A DNA stretch of 64,000 nucleotides from JALZKA01 sp963734015 (GTDB taxonomy: Bacteria; Actinomycetota; Thermoleophilia; Solirubrobacterales; 70-9), in assembly GCA_963734015.1 (NCBI GenBank), contig CAVTFG010000005.1:39098-103097 (forward strand). Reading direction: 5' to 3'. The notes beneath the pieces are model-generated. The model did no database searches, had not been told where the DNA came from, and worked only from the letters and a program-made list of their open reading frames with translations. Position numbers and translations under genes: made by a program. This document shows positions 54,617-63,536 of the stretch, in pieces. Position 1 is the first letter of the stretch; each line of letters starts with the position of its first letter.

Positions 54617-56272
54617 TCATGCCTGCCCCCCCGGTCGTGTTAGAGCGTCACTCGGCGAGGAAAACTCCCTAGCCGTCTGTCGGCGCAAGATCGCTATGCC
54701 GACCATCGCGAGCACGGCGAGCAGGACGATCACCAGGATCTGGCCGAGATTGTCGATCCCAGGGATGAACGCCAGCCAGAGCAGGAACAACACGGCGACG
54801 GACGCGTAGACCGCGACCGGATGATCGCGCAGGGACGGCGCCAGGGATCGCCGCACGCCGACGGCGATGCGCCCGGGGCCCGCCAGCCATCCGGCGCCGA
54901 CGAATGCCAGCCCGATGACGAGGACGAATAGCGCCCGCTCACGAAGCCCCTCGGAAACGATGTCCCAAACGGATTGGACGGCCGGTTCGACCGTGTCCGA
55001 GCTCGCCAACGCGCTCACGACTTCCGTGCCGATGAGGCGCTTTACGAGCAGGACGAGCAGCGTCGCCACCAGAATCCCGCCACCGGCGGCGATCAGGGCT
55101 CGCCGGCGCCATCCCTTCGCGAGGAAGAGGGCCGCGAAATACACCAAGAGCACGAGCAGCGGCAACACGAAGCCGAGGTTTCGCAGCAGCTGCACGAGGG
55201 TCTGAACTCCGTCGAGCGCATCCGAGTCCATCAGGACGAGCTCGCCCGGGTTCTGCACCGCCTGGCGCTCAAGCAGGGTGGTGACCTGCGTCTCGAGCGC
55301 GGCGAGCGAGGCATCGAGCGCATCGAGGTTGGCCTGGGAGGGGTCCTTGAGCACGGCGGCGGTCCGCTGCTCCAGTTCGGATGCGCGTTCGTCGAGGCCG
55401 GTGAGCAGCGCGCCGAGGTCGGCAAGCTGGTCCTGAAGCGGGGACGGAACACTCTTTTCAACGCCCTTGATCTGATCCTCGAGGCTCGCGACCGTCCCCT
55501 GCAGCTCGGCGGCGTTCTGGTTGAGCGCCTCCAGGCTCTGCTGCAGCTCGCTGTCCAACTCGCCCGCTTCGACCTCGGCGAGCCGCGCCCGCGCCGCCGC
55601 GATCTCGGTCTGAGCGGTGGTGAGCCCCTGGCGGAGATCCTCGGAGAAATCCTGCACGATGCCCTGGACCTCCGCGATCGTCGCCGGGTCCAGCCCCAGG
55701 CGGGTCGCGAGGTCGGCGACGACGCTCCCGTACTCGAGCGTCACCTCGCCACCGGTGGTCGAGACGTACTCGCCCTCGTCCTCGATCAGGGCGACAAATT
55801 GCGCGTGCCCCCGGCTCACCGCACTGGAGACGAGTCCTTGGACCTCAGGAGAAGCGAGCGCCCGTTCTGCCACGTCGGTGGCAAGCTGGGTGAGGGCAGC
55901 TCCGACCGGCGCTGCAAGCGCCTTTGCGGAGTCCGGCAGCTGGTTCTCAAGCTGGCTCTGCACGTCGACGGTGGCGGTGAGCTGTCCCACCGTGAACGTG
56001 CTGAGCTGCTGTTGCACGTCCTCGTCGGCGAGGATCTCGCTCGTCGTGTCCGTCACCTCTTCCGTGTTGAGCAGCGAGCGCTGAACCCAGTTCGCGGTCA
56101 TCGAGAGGATCAGCAGCACGGAGGCGAGCACGATCAGCGACCACACGATCACGCGGTGACGCCGCTTCGGCTCAGGGGTCTCGGAGGACTCAGGCGCGGG
56201 CGCAGGGGCCTGTTCGGCCGATGGGGAGGACTCAGGCCGGTCGGGCATGGATTGGCCAGTGGCGTCGTCCAT
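54617..56272 (-). CDS. Four-TM membrane protein with a large external coiled-coil region
   Basis: 551 residues. A Pro/Ala/Ser-rich cytosolic start is followed by a TM (VIVWSLIVLASVLLILSM), then about 300 extracytoplasmic residues rich in Gln/Glu (SQLENQLPDSAKALA, LEALNQNAAELQGTVASLE), and three C-terminal TM helices ending in a basic tail. This layout is typical of actinobacterial membrane proteins of unknown function. It may span the envelope. No family named. Confidence 0.78.
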   Translation of the reverse strand: MDDATGQSMPDRPESSPSAEQAPAPAPESSETPEPKRRHRVIVWSLIVLASVLLILSMTANWVQRSLLNTEEVTDTTSEILADEDVQQQLSTFTVGQLTATVDVQSQLENQLPDSAKALAAPVGAALTQLATDVAERALASPEVQGLVSSAVSRGHAQFVALIEDEGEYVSTTGGEVTLEYGSVVADLATRLGLDPATIAEVQGIVQDFSEDLRQGLTTAQTEIAAARARLAEVEAGELDSELQQSLEALNQNAAELQGTVASLEDQIKGVEKSVPSPLQDQLADLGALLTGLDERASELEQRTAAVLKDPSQANLDALDASLAALETQVTTLLERQAVQNPGELVLMDSDALDGVQTLVQLLRNLGFVLPLLVLLVYFAALFLAKGWRRRALIAAGGGILVATLLVLLVKRLIGTEVVSALASSDTVEPAVQSVWDIVSEGLRERALFVLVIGLAFVGAGWLAGPGRIAVGVRRSLAPSLRDHPVAVYASVAVLFLLWLAFIPGIDNLGQILVIVLLAVLAMVGIAILRRQTAREFSSPSDALTRPGGQA

Positions 56273-56376
56273 GGGCCAAACCTGGCAGGCACCGTGATGG
56301 CGGACAAGGCAGTGGGCATCCCACTTGCGACTGATGCGCACACCCTTCAGCCCTCGGCCGCCAATATCCTTCGAGC

Positions 56377-57066
56377 GTGCCGATTCGGGTCGTGGTCGCC
56401 GACGACAGCTACATCGTCCGCCAGGGAATCGAGGAGATTCTTGCGGTCTCCGAGGGAGTCGTGGTCGAGGCCTCGTGCGGGGACAAGGACTCACTGCTCG
56501 CCGAGGTGGACGCCAGGGAGCCCGACGTTGTGGTCACCGACATACGGATGCCGCCCACCGGCACCGACGAGGGGATCCAGGTCGCCGCGAGGCTGCGAGA
56601 GACCCACCCGCGGATCGGAGTGGTGATCCTCAGCCAGTACTCGGATCCCAGCTACGCGCTGAGGCTGTTCGATTCCGGTTCCGACGGCAGGGCGTATCTG
56701 CTCAAGGACCGGGTCCGCGAGCGCGGCCAGCTCGACGGGGCGATCAAGGCCGCAGCGGCCGGCGGGTCGGTTGTCGATCCGAAGGTCGTCGAGATCCTGG
56801 TTCACGCTCAGACACGGGCAGAGCGCTCACCGCTCTCCGAGCTCACTCCGCGTGAGCTCGAGGTCCTCTCCGCGATGGCCGAGGGCAGGAGCAATACCGC
56901 GATCGCGGACGACCTGGTGCTGACGAAACGCGCCGTCGAGAAACACATCAACGCGATCTTCCTCAAGCTTGGGCTGACGCACGCAGCTGATTCCGAGGAT
57001 GTCAGCAAGCGGGTCAAGGCAGCGTTGCTGTTCCTGGCGGAGAGCGCGGACCTCGGAGCCGGCTGA
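56377..57066 (+). CDS. NarL/LuxR-family response regulator
   Basis: 229 residues from a GTG at 56377. Receiver: VVVADDSYIVRQGIEEIL, phospho-Asp in VVVTDIRMPPTGTDEG, YLLKDRVRERGQL. C-terminal LuxR HTH: LTPRELEVLSAMAEGRSNTA, KRAVEKHINAIFLKLGL. It forms a signalling unit with the receiver-only gene and the histidine kinase downstream. Confidence 0.9.
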   Translation: MPIRVVVADDSYIVRQGIEEILAVSEGVVVEASCGDKDSLLAEVDAREPDVVVTDIRMPPTGTDEGIQVAARLRETHPRIGVVILSQYSDPSYALRLFDSGSDGRAYLLKDRVRERGQLDGAIKAAAAGGSVVDPKVVEILVHAQTRAERSPLSELTPRELEVLSAMAEGRSNTAIADDLVLTKRAVEKHINAIFLKLGLTHAADSEDVSKRVKAALLFLAESADLGAG

Positions 57067-57148
57067 ACGAGTCGGCGGGGAGGCACGCACCCTGGCACAT
57101 GCGTGCCTGCGCCCTTGAACACACCGGCTGCCAAATCGGATCCTTCCG

Positions 57149-57559
57149 GTGATGATTGTCGCGAGGGCTACCGGCAGCGATCCGGTAAGGGTCCTGACCG
57201 TCGACGACCACGAGCCTTTCCTGGAAGTGGCACACGAGATGATCTCTGGCACGCCGGGGTTCGAGGCGGTCGGGGAGGTGTCGTCCGCCGCGGAGGCACT
57301 GGCCGCCGCGGACACGATCGACCCCGACCTCGTCCTGGTCGACGTCCACATGCCCCAGATGAGTGGGATCGAGGCGAGTCGAAGGCTCAGCGCGGACCAC
57401 CCCGAGCTCGTTGTCGTGCTGATCTCCACGACTGACGCGAGCGAGCTGCCTGCCGCGGCGCGGAATTGCGGTGCGGCCGAGATCCTTCGGAAGCAGGACC
57501 TCGGCCCGGCAACCATTCGCCGCGTTTGGGCAGCACACGGCCGACCCTCCGCTGCCTGA
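57149..57559 (+). CDS. Stand-alone receiver-domain protein
   Basis: 136 residues. It is a single REC domain (VLTVDDHEPFLEVAHEM, phospho-Asp in LVLVDVHMPQMSGI) with no output domain. A phosphate sink or intermediate in the neighbouring two-component system is likely. The start is uncertain (GTG 57149 or ATG 57152, no strong ribosome site). Confidence 0.85.
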   Translation: MMIVARATGSDPVRVLTVDDHEPFLEVAHEMISGTPGFEAVGEVSSAAEALAAADTIDPDLVLVDVHMPQMSGIEASRRLSADHPELVVVLISTTDASELPAAARNCGAAEILRKQDLGPATIRRVWAAHGRPSAA

Positions 57560-57592
57560 GGTATCAAGCTGTGCGACCCTGGTGGTTAGCGC

Positions 57593-59461
57593 ATGGAGGA
57601 CGCAAGCGTTGAGATAGGGGGGCGTCAGGCAACCTCCCACAGCGATGGACTGCGATTGAAGCTGGTTGCGGTGGCGGTCGCGGGCGCCGCGCTCTCCGTG
57701 GCCTCTGCCGCACTCGCCCTCTCCAATCCAGCCGCCGCTGATCGGGTCACCGTGGCGGTCGTTTCAGTGCTGCTGGTATCGATCCCCGTCGGGGTCGGCA
57801 TCTACGCATGGGAGCGGGAGCCTCGCAACCGGTTCGGTGCCTTGCTCGTCGCGTCCGGCTTTCTCTGGGGCATCACATCGCTGTCGGCGTCCGACAGCGA
57901 TGTGCTCTACAGCATCGGCAGAGTTTCGCTTTGGGCCGCCGAGGCCAGCCTGCTCTACACGATGCTCGCCTTTCCGACGGGTCGGCTCAGCAGCCGCGCG
58001 GAGCGGGCTGTGGTTCTCGGCATCTGTCTGCTTGTTCTCACCCTCTACCTGCCGACGGCCTTCATCAGCGAGCAGTACATCCTGCCGTTCCCGCTGACCA
58101 CGTGCACGGACGGTTGTCCGTCCAACGCGTTCATGCTCACGGACTCGGAGCCCGCATTCCTGGGCGGGGTTGAGGACGTTCGCGATGTCCTGGCGATCCT
58201 GCTGTTCACCGCAGCGGTCTCGATTCTCGCGCTTCGGATCAAGCGCGAGACACCGCTCATCAGGCCGATGCTCGTCCCGGTGCTTGCGATCGCGATCGTC
58301 CGCCTGCTCGCGACGGCCGCCTATCAGCTGATGGCAGGCACCTATCCGGACTCGCCGCTGACCGAGGTCGTGGGCTGGATGTCGGCCTTTGGGATCCCGG
58401 CGATGGCGATCGCATTCCTGGTCGGGCTGATCAACTGGCGCATGGTGGAGGCGACCACGCTCGAGCAGGTCACGGGTGGACTGCGCTCCGATCTCGGGCC
58501 GGAGACCCTGCAGTCGGTGATCTCCCGTTCGGCGATCGGAGGGTCGGTGCGGATCCTCTACCGGGCTCCGGGGGCTACGGCCGGCGATCAGTGGGTGGAT
58601 GGTGCCGGTCTGACCGCGCAGCTGCCCGCTGCGGGGTCTTCCCAGGCGGTCGCCAGATACGGGTCCGGTGAGAACAGGGTGGCGGTGGTTCACGGTCAGA
58701 TGCTCCATGGACAGAGGAAGTTCCTCGACGCGATCGCGGCGTGCGCGACCGCGTCGCTCGAGAACCAGCGGCTCGCCACGGCGCTGCACTCGTCTCTGCA
58801 AGACGTGGCGGACTCGCGCGCCCGCATCTCCGCCGCTGCCGACGACGAGCGCCGGCGGATAGAGAGGGACCTGCACGACGGCGCCCAGCAGCAGCTGGTG
58901 ACTCTGGGGATCAAGCTCGAGCTGATCGCCGGGATGATCGAATCGGATCCCGAGAGGGCGGTCGAGCAACTTCGTGGCGCGGGGACTCGACTGACGGACA
59001 TCCTCGATGAGGTCCGCTCACTGGCACGGGGCATTTATCCGCCGCTACTCGTCGATGCCGGGCTTGACGAGGCGTTGGTCGCGGCGGGGCGGCGGTGCAC
59101 AGTTCCGACCAAGGTCGATTGTGAGGACGTCGGCCGCTATCCACCAAGCACCGAGAGCGCCGTCTACTTCTGCTGCCTCGAGGCGCTCCAGAACGCGAGC
59201 AAGCACGCCGACGGCACCGGGTCAATCGCTGTCCGCGTGCGTGAGTCCGCCGGCGAGCTTCACTTCGAGGTGAGCGACGACGGCGCGGGCTTCGACCCCG
59301 CGACGACCTCCAACGGCGGCGGGCTCACCAATATGAACGATCGCGTAGCCGCCCTGGGCGGCCGGCTGAGCGTGCTCTCATCCCCGGGGGCTGGAACCCG
59401 GGTTATCGGCACCATCCCGGTGCGCCGGCGAGCTGATCATCCAACTCCCGGCACCACGTGA
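57593..59461 (+). CDS. Sensor histidine kinase (NarX/DesK-like HisKA_3 type)
   Basis: 622 residues. About eight N-terminal TM segments (residues 20-290) are followed by a GAF-like region and a HisKA_3 dimerisation domain with ERDLHDGAQQQLVTLG (phosphorylated His) and an ATP domain (LEALQNASKHADG, DDGAGFDPATTSNG, GTRVIGTIPV). It is the cognate kinase of the NarL-type regulator two genes upstream. The ligand is unknown. Confidence 0.9.
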   Translation: MEDASVEIGGRQATSHSDGLRLKLVAVAVAGAALSVASAALALSNPAAADRVTVAVVSVLLVSIPVGVGIYAWEREPRNRFGALLVASGFLWGITSLSASDSDVLYSIGRVSLWAAEASLLYTMLAFPTGRLSSRAERAVVLGICLLVLTLYLPTAFISEQYILPFPLTTCTDGCPSNAFMLTDSEPAFLGGVEDVRDVLAILLFTAAVSILALRIKRETPLIRPMLVPVLAIAIVRLLATAAYQLMAGTYPDSPLTEVVGWMSAFGIPAMAIAFLVGLINWRMVEATTLEQVTGGLRSDLGPETLQSVISRSAIGGSVRILYRAPGATAGDQWVDGAGLTAQLPAAGSSQAVARYGSGENRVAVVHGQMLHGQRKFLDAIAACATASLENQRLATALHSSLQDVADSRARISAAADDERRRIERDLHDGAQQQLVTLGIKLELIAGMIESDPERAVEQLRGAGTRLTDILDEVRSLARGIYPPLLVDAGLDEALVAAGRRCTVPTKVDCEDVGRYPPSTESAVYFCCLEALQNASKHADGTGSIAVRVRESAGELHFEVSDDGAGFDPATTSNGGGLTNMNDRVAALGGRLSVLSSPGAGTRVIGTIPVRRRADHPTPGTT

Positions 59462-59466
59462 CCCAA

Positions 59467-60735
59467 CTACGCAACCCCGGTGCGGGCGCGGGTCACCTCG
59501 ACCGCGGCGCTCTCCATCGGCGGTGTGGTGTCACGGGGGTGGCTTTCGAACCAGCGGGCGTAGCGGTCGGCCAGCGGGGCGGCGGTAAGACCGTGGGCCA
59601 AGACTGAGAGCCCGACGGTCAAGTAGATCGCGAGGACGATCAGGTGCTCATTGGGGAGTGCTGACTCCTCGACCACGATCAGCGCGAACACGATCGAGGC
59701 CAGGCCGCGGGGGCCGAACCAGCCGAGGAACCCCACCGTCGGGACCCGGGCGTGCGAACCCAGCATCCCGATCGCGACGGGTACCAGCCGCACAACCGTC
59801 AGGCTGAGCACAGCGTAGAGCGCCAGTTGCCAGGTGAGCTCGCCCAGCGCGGGTCCCAGCAGGATCGCCCCGAAGAGGATGAAGGTGACTCCGTTGAGCA
59901 CGCTTCCGACCTCCTCGGTGAGCCGATTCATCTGCTCGGGATCGCGCTTGATCACCGCCCGGAAGACCAGGCCGGCGACGAAGGCCGCGATGAAGCCCGA
60001 CCCGTGCAGCGCGACCGCGGTGCCGTAGGCCATGGCCGCCCCGGCGGCGGGGATCACCTGACGCCACGCGCCCTCGATCAACTCCCTCCGCCCGGCATAT
60101 ACGACGACTGCTCCGATCAGAAGCCCGCCCAGGACCCCACCCACGATGCCGTAGCCGATCTCCTCGAGCAGGAGCTCGCTCGTGCTGCGCCCGTGCGAGA
60201 TATGCGATTCGACGTCTGCCGCCGCAACGGCCGCGAAGAGCAGGGGGACGCAGATCCCATCGTTCAACCCGCTCTCGATGTTCAGCCCCTGGCGGATCCG
60301 ACCCGGGACCCGCGGCTCGGTGACAACCGCCTGGCCGAGGGCGGCGTCGGTCGGTGCCAGGACGACCGCGAGGATGACGGCTTCCCACATGGTCAGGTCG
60401 ACGAAGATCACGGCCGCCGCCGCCGCTCCGAGGGCGATCGTCAGCGGCAGGCCGATGCCCAGCAGGCGCAGCGGCACCCCGATCTCGCGCCGCAACCTCC
60501 CGAAGTCGATGCGCGAGGCGTCGGCGAAGAGCACCAGCGCGAGCGTCGCCTCCGCCAGTGCCCGCACGGTCGAGCTGGTGCTCGAGATGTCGATCCCGCC
60601 AAGGACCTTGGGACCGACGAGGAGCCCGATGGCGACGAACATGATCGCGGGCGTGAGCGGCGATCCGGACAGCCGCTTCGAAAACGCAGCGACCGCGATC
60701 AGGGCAAGCGCCACGAACGTAAGCGACCATTCCAT
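59467..60735 (-). CDS. CPA1-family sodium/proton antiporter
   Basis: 422 residues with about 12 TM helices. The ion-binding core is AVVLAPTDAALGQAVVTEP and NIESGLNDGICVPLLFAA, with the Asn-Asp pair typical of CPA1. The C-terminal cytosolic tail is about 30 residues. It exchanges Na+ or K+ for H+ across the cytoplasmic membrane. A small two-TM gene lies just upstream on the same strand. Confidence 0.9.
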   Translation of the reverse strand: MEWSLTFVALALIAVAAFSKRLSGSPLTPAIMFVAIGLLVGPKVLGGIDISSTSSTVRALAEATLALVLFADASRIDFGRLRREIGVPLRLLGIGLPLTIALGAAAAAVIFVDLTMWEAVILAVVLAPTDAALGQAVVTEPRVPGRIRQGLNIESGLNDGICVPLLFAAVAAADVESHISHGRSTSELLLEEIGYGIVGGVLGGLLIGAVVVYAGRRELIEGAWRQVIPAAGAAMAYGTAVALHGSGFIAAFVAGLVFRAVIKRDPEQMNRLTEEVGSVLNGVTFILFGAILLGPALGELTWQLALYAVLSLTVVRLVPVAIGMLGSHARVPTVGFLGWFGPRGLASIVFALIVVEESALPNEHLIVLAIYLTVGLSVLAHGLTAAPLADRYARWFESHPRDTTPPMESAAVEVTRARTGVA

Positions 60736-60749
60736 TCAGGTCCCCGCTC

Positions 60750-60955
60750 TCACGATCGTCGCTCCTGATCAGGGCTCGGGGCCTCCACGGCGTCATCAGC
60801 GCCCCGATCAACCAAAGAAGTGGGAGGGCGAAGCCGAGGCTGAACAGGACCCAGTGACCCTTCCGCAGCCCGATCAGGCCCAGCGTGACCAGCAGCAGGA
60901 GGTAAAGGACGGCCAGGCCGCCCCAAACCGCGGTGTTGACGCCGGCAGGGAGCAC
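60750..60955 (-). CDS. Small two-TM membrane protein (probable frameshift near the end)
   Basis: From the GTG at 60955 the frame encodes NTAVWGGLAVLYLLLLVTLG, LIGLRKGHWVLFSLGFALP and LLWLIGALMTP, clearly similar to the 64-residue protein at 54346-54540. That frame has no early stop. A single missing base near 60765-60800 would lead into VEAPSPDQERRS and a stop at 60750, giving about 68 residues, just before the antiporter start at 60735. The shift is inferred from the paralogue; an uncorrected long frame is unlikely. Confidence 0.55.
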
Positions 60956-61146
60956 TTGCCCCCAACCGTCACACCCAGCGCCCAAAGGGGCAATGGGGCG
61001 GTCCTGCCGGCGGCTGTGGTGCGGCCACCAACGCCCGGCGGGTATTCGCTCCCTTGCGGTGCAGACCCGTCGTGCGCAGACTGCCGTCCAGCAGCTTGAG
61101 CTACGAGCAGCCCGGCTGGGACAAGCGAATTCGCGAGGAGGAAGCG

Positions 61147-62475
61147 ATGTCAGACGGCAACGGACGGATCCCACCGATGAACCCCTACGGGGGGGTTGGC
61201 GGAGGCGGGATCACGATGCCGCCTTACTACAAGCCCACCGACAACATGGGTAGCGGGTCGACGTATTACCCAACGTCGGAGGAGCTTGGCAGCGACGAGA
61301 TGCGGATCACCTTCGTCGGCAGCTGCCCGTTCCCGCCGCGGCGCAACCAGGCCGCCACTTGCATCATGGTCGAGCTCGGCAACGGCAAGCGCTTCTTCTT
61401 CGACTTCGGCCCCGGCTGCCTGCGCAACATCCTCGCGATGCAGGTGCCGCTGCAGATGGTCAACGACATCTTCCTGACCCACCTCCACGTGGATCACTAC
61501 GGCGAGCTGCCGTACCTCTTCGCGTTCGCCCCATGGGCCGCTCGGTGGAAGCCGCTGCGGGTGCACGGGCCATCGGGCCGAACGCCCGAGGACGGAACCA
61601 AGGCCATGGTCGACGGCATGAAGCAGATGGCCCACTGGCACATCGACAGTTTCAACTCCAGTCCGATCGGCGACGGCTACGAGGTCGAGGTAAACGAATT
61701 CGACTTCCGCGACGACAACGGCGTCTGCTACGACCAGGACGGGGTGACGATCCGTCACTGGCGCCGCTCCCATACCAAGGACGGGGCCTCGGCCTACCGT
61801 CTCGACTGGAACGGCCTATCGTTCGTCTGGACCGGCGACGGCCGCCCGGATGAGCTCACCGCCGAGTTCGCGAGGGGCGTCGACGTTTTCGTCACCGAGG
61901 TCCAGCCCGACCTGGCCAAGCTCCAGGAATTGAAGATGGGGCTGCCGCAGATGATCACCAACAACACAGTCGACACCGCCCACACGGTCCATTACGCGGT
62001 CGGCTACCTGACCAAGCAGGTCAACCCGCGGTTGGCGATGGTCACGCACACCGCCTACGACGAGGACCTGCTGCCCGAGATCCTGGCCGGCATCAGGGTC
62101 CACTGGGACGGCCTGTTCCAGTTCGGCGCTCCCGACGGCGTCGTCGTCAACGTCACGAAGGACGCGGTCTGGACGCGCAACGCGGCGCTCTCAGAGGCGG
62201 CCAGCCCCGCGCGGCCGAGCTCGTCCGAGGCGAAGGAGCTGTTCGACCTCGGTCCCACCCACCTCAGCGTCGATTTCCCCGACCCCCGGCACATGGTCCC
62301 CGACGTCCAGGAGGAATTCGTTCGCGAGAAGGAGATCGACCCGGACCTCTACTACCCGGAGGACGTCAAGCGCGACCTCGTCCGCGTGTTTCCCAAGGGG
62401 TTCAAGATCGAGATCCCGAAGATGATCGCCCAGAAGGTCGGCGAGAAGATCAAGAGCCGATTCGGCCGGGACTAG
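61147..62475 (+). CDS. Metallo-beta-lactamase-fold hydrolase
   Basis: 442 residues from ATG 61147 with GAGGAGG upstream. The zinc site is THLHVDHYGE (H-x-H-x-D-H) with a later MVTHTAYDED that carries another His. A Gly/Pro-rich N-terminus of about 50 residues (NPYGGVGGGGITMPPYYK) precedes the fold and C-terminal helices follow. The substrate is unknown. It is 8 bases upstream of a COG0523 GTPase gene. Confidence 0.88.
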   Translation: MSDGNGRIPPMNPYGGVGGGGITMPPYYKPTDNMGSGSTYYPTSEELGSDEMRITFVGSCPFPPRRNQAATCIMVELGNGKRFFFDFGPGCLRNILAMQVPLQMVNDIFLTHLHVDHYGELPYLFAFAPWAARWKPLRVHGPSGRTPEDGTKAMVDGMKQMAHWHIDSFNSSPIGDGYEVEVNEFDFRDDNGVCYDQDGVTIRHWRRSHTKDGASAYRLDWNGLSFVWTGDGRPDELTAEFARGVDVFVTEVQPDLAKLQELKMGLPQMITNNTVDTAHTVHYAVGYLTKQVNPRLAMVTHTAYDEDLLPEILAGIRVHWDGLFQFGAPDGVVVNVTKDAVWTRNAALSEAASPARPSSSEAKELFDLGPTHLSVDFPDPRHMVPDVQEEFVREKEIDPDLYYPEDVKRDLVRVFPKGFKIEIPKMIAQKVGEKIKSRFGRD

Positions 62476-62483
62476 GAAGCGGG

Positions 62484-63536
62484 ATGGGCCTCGACCGCAA
62501 CGAGGATCCCCGCGGGGCAAGGCGCACTCCGGTGACCGTTCTCACCGGGTTCCTCGGCGCCGGCAAAACGACCCTGCTCAACCGTATCCTGAACGGGGAC
62601 CATGGGATGAGGGTCGGCGTCTTGGTCAACGACTTCGGCTCGATCAACATCGATGCCGATCTCGTGGTCGATGTCGAGAGCGACGTGATCAGCCTGGCCA
62701 ACGGCTGCGTCTGCTGCTCGATCCGCGACGATCTCTCCGCGGCCGTGATCCAGGTCATGGAGCGCCCGGAACGGCCCGAGTACATCCTGCTGGAGGCGAG
62801 CGGGGTGGCCGAGCCGACCGGGATCGCCCTCACCTTCGTCGACGACCCCTCGCTGATCGACCGGGTCCGCCTCGACAGCATCATCTGCGTTGTCGACGCG
62901 GAGCAGGTCTTCGCGGCTCCCGAGCACATGGAGCTGAAGATCTGGCAGGTCGCGACGGCTGACATGGTGGTCCTCAACAAGATCGACCTCGTCGGGCCCG
63001 AGCAGACCGAGAGGGTCAGGGCATGGCTCGACGATCGCCTCCACCGCTACCGGTTGCTGGAGGCGGAAAGATGCGACGTCCCGCTCGAAGTCCTGCTCGG
63101 CGTCGGGAGGTTCCACCCCGACTGCGCGGAGTTCGACCGAGCTGCCCACTCCCCGGGCTGCTCCGATCCGAGCTGCGACCACGCAGAGCCCGCCGGTCAT
63201 GATCGCCGCTTCGAATCGTGGAGCTTCGAGACCGACCGACCGCTCGCAATCGACGCTTTGCGCAACGTGGCAGCGAAGTTACCTGCGGACGTCTACCGGG
63301 CCAAGGGCGTCTTCGCCGCGGCCGAGGCCCCCGGGTGTCGCGGGGTGCTGCAGGTGGTGGGCAAGAGGGTGGACGTCGCCCTTGACGGCGACTGGGACGG
63401 TAAGGCCCCGAGTACGCGAATCGTCGCGATTGGGGCCGCCGGGACCATCGGTCCCGGCGGCTTGGAAAAGCACTTCGCCGCCTGCCTGGCCGAAGGCACC
63501 GGCGAGGGCGAACCGGAGCGGGGTGTACCGTGCTGA
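62484..63536 (+). CDS. COG0523 (CobW/G3E) metal-related GTPase
   Basis: 350 residues. Walker A is GFLGAGKTTLLNRIL, the metal site CVCCS follows ANG, and the GTP specificity segment is VVLNKIDL. The C-terminal CobW_C part (SFETDRPLAIDALR) and an inserted Cys/His stretch (CSDPSCDH) might bind zinc or another metal. These proteins deliver metals to client enzymes; the neighbouring MBL-fold hydrolase is a candidate client. It overlaps the next gene by 7 bases. Confidence 0.92.
   Translation: MGLDRNEDPRGARRTPVTVLTGFLGAGKTTLLNRILNGDHGMRVGVLVNDFGSINIDADLVVDVESDVISLANGCVCCSIRDDLSAAVIQVMERPERPEYILLEASGVAEPTGIALTFVDDPSLIDRVRLDSIICVVDAEQVFAAPEHMELKIWQVATADMVVLNKIDLVGPEQTERVRAWLDDRLHRYRLLEAERCDVPLEVLLGVGRFHPDCAEFDRAAHSPGCSDPSCDHAEPAGHDRRFESWSFETDRPLAIDALRNVAAKLPADVYRAKGVFAAAEAPGCRGVLQVVGKRVDVALDGDWDGKAPSTRIVAIGAAGTIGPGGLEKHFAACLAEGTGEGEPERGVPC

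Noticed and set aside
59648..61174. A 508-codon minus-strand frame overlapping the antiporter gene
   Set aside because: Only its part near 60955-60790 looks like protein (the small two-TM gene). The rest is an antisense-type shadow in the antiporter gene, and a single missing base explains the lack of an early stop.
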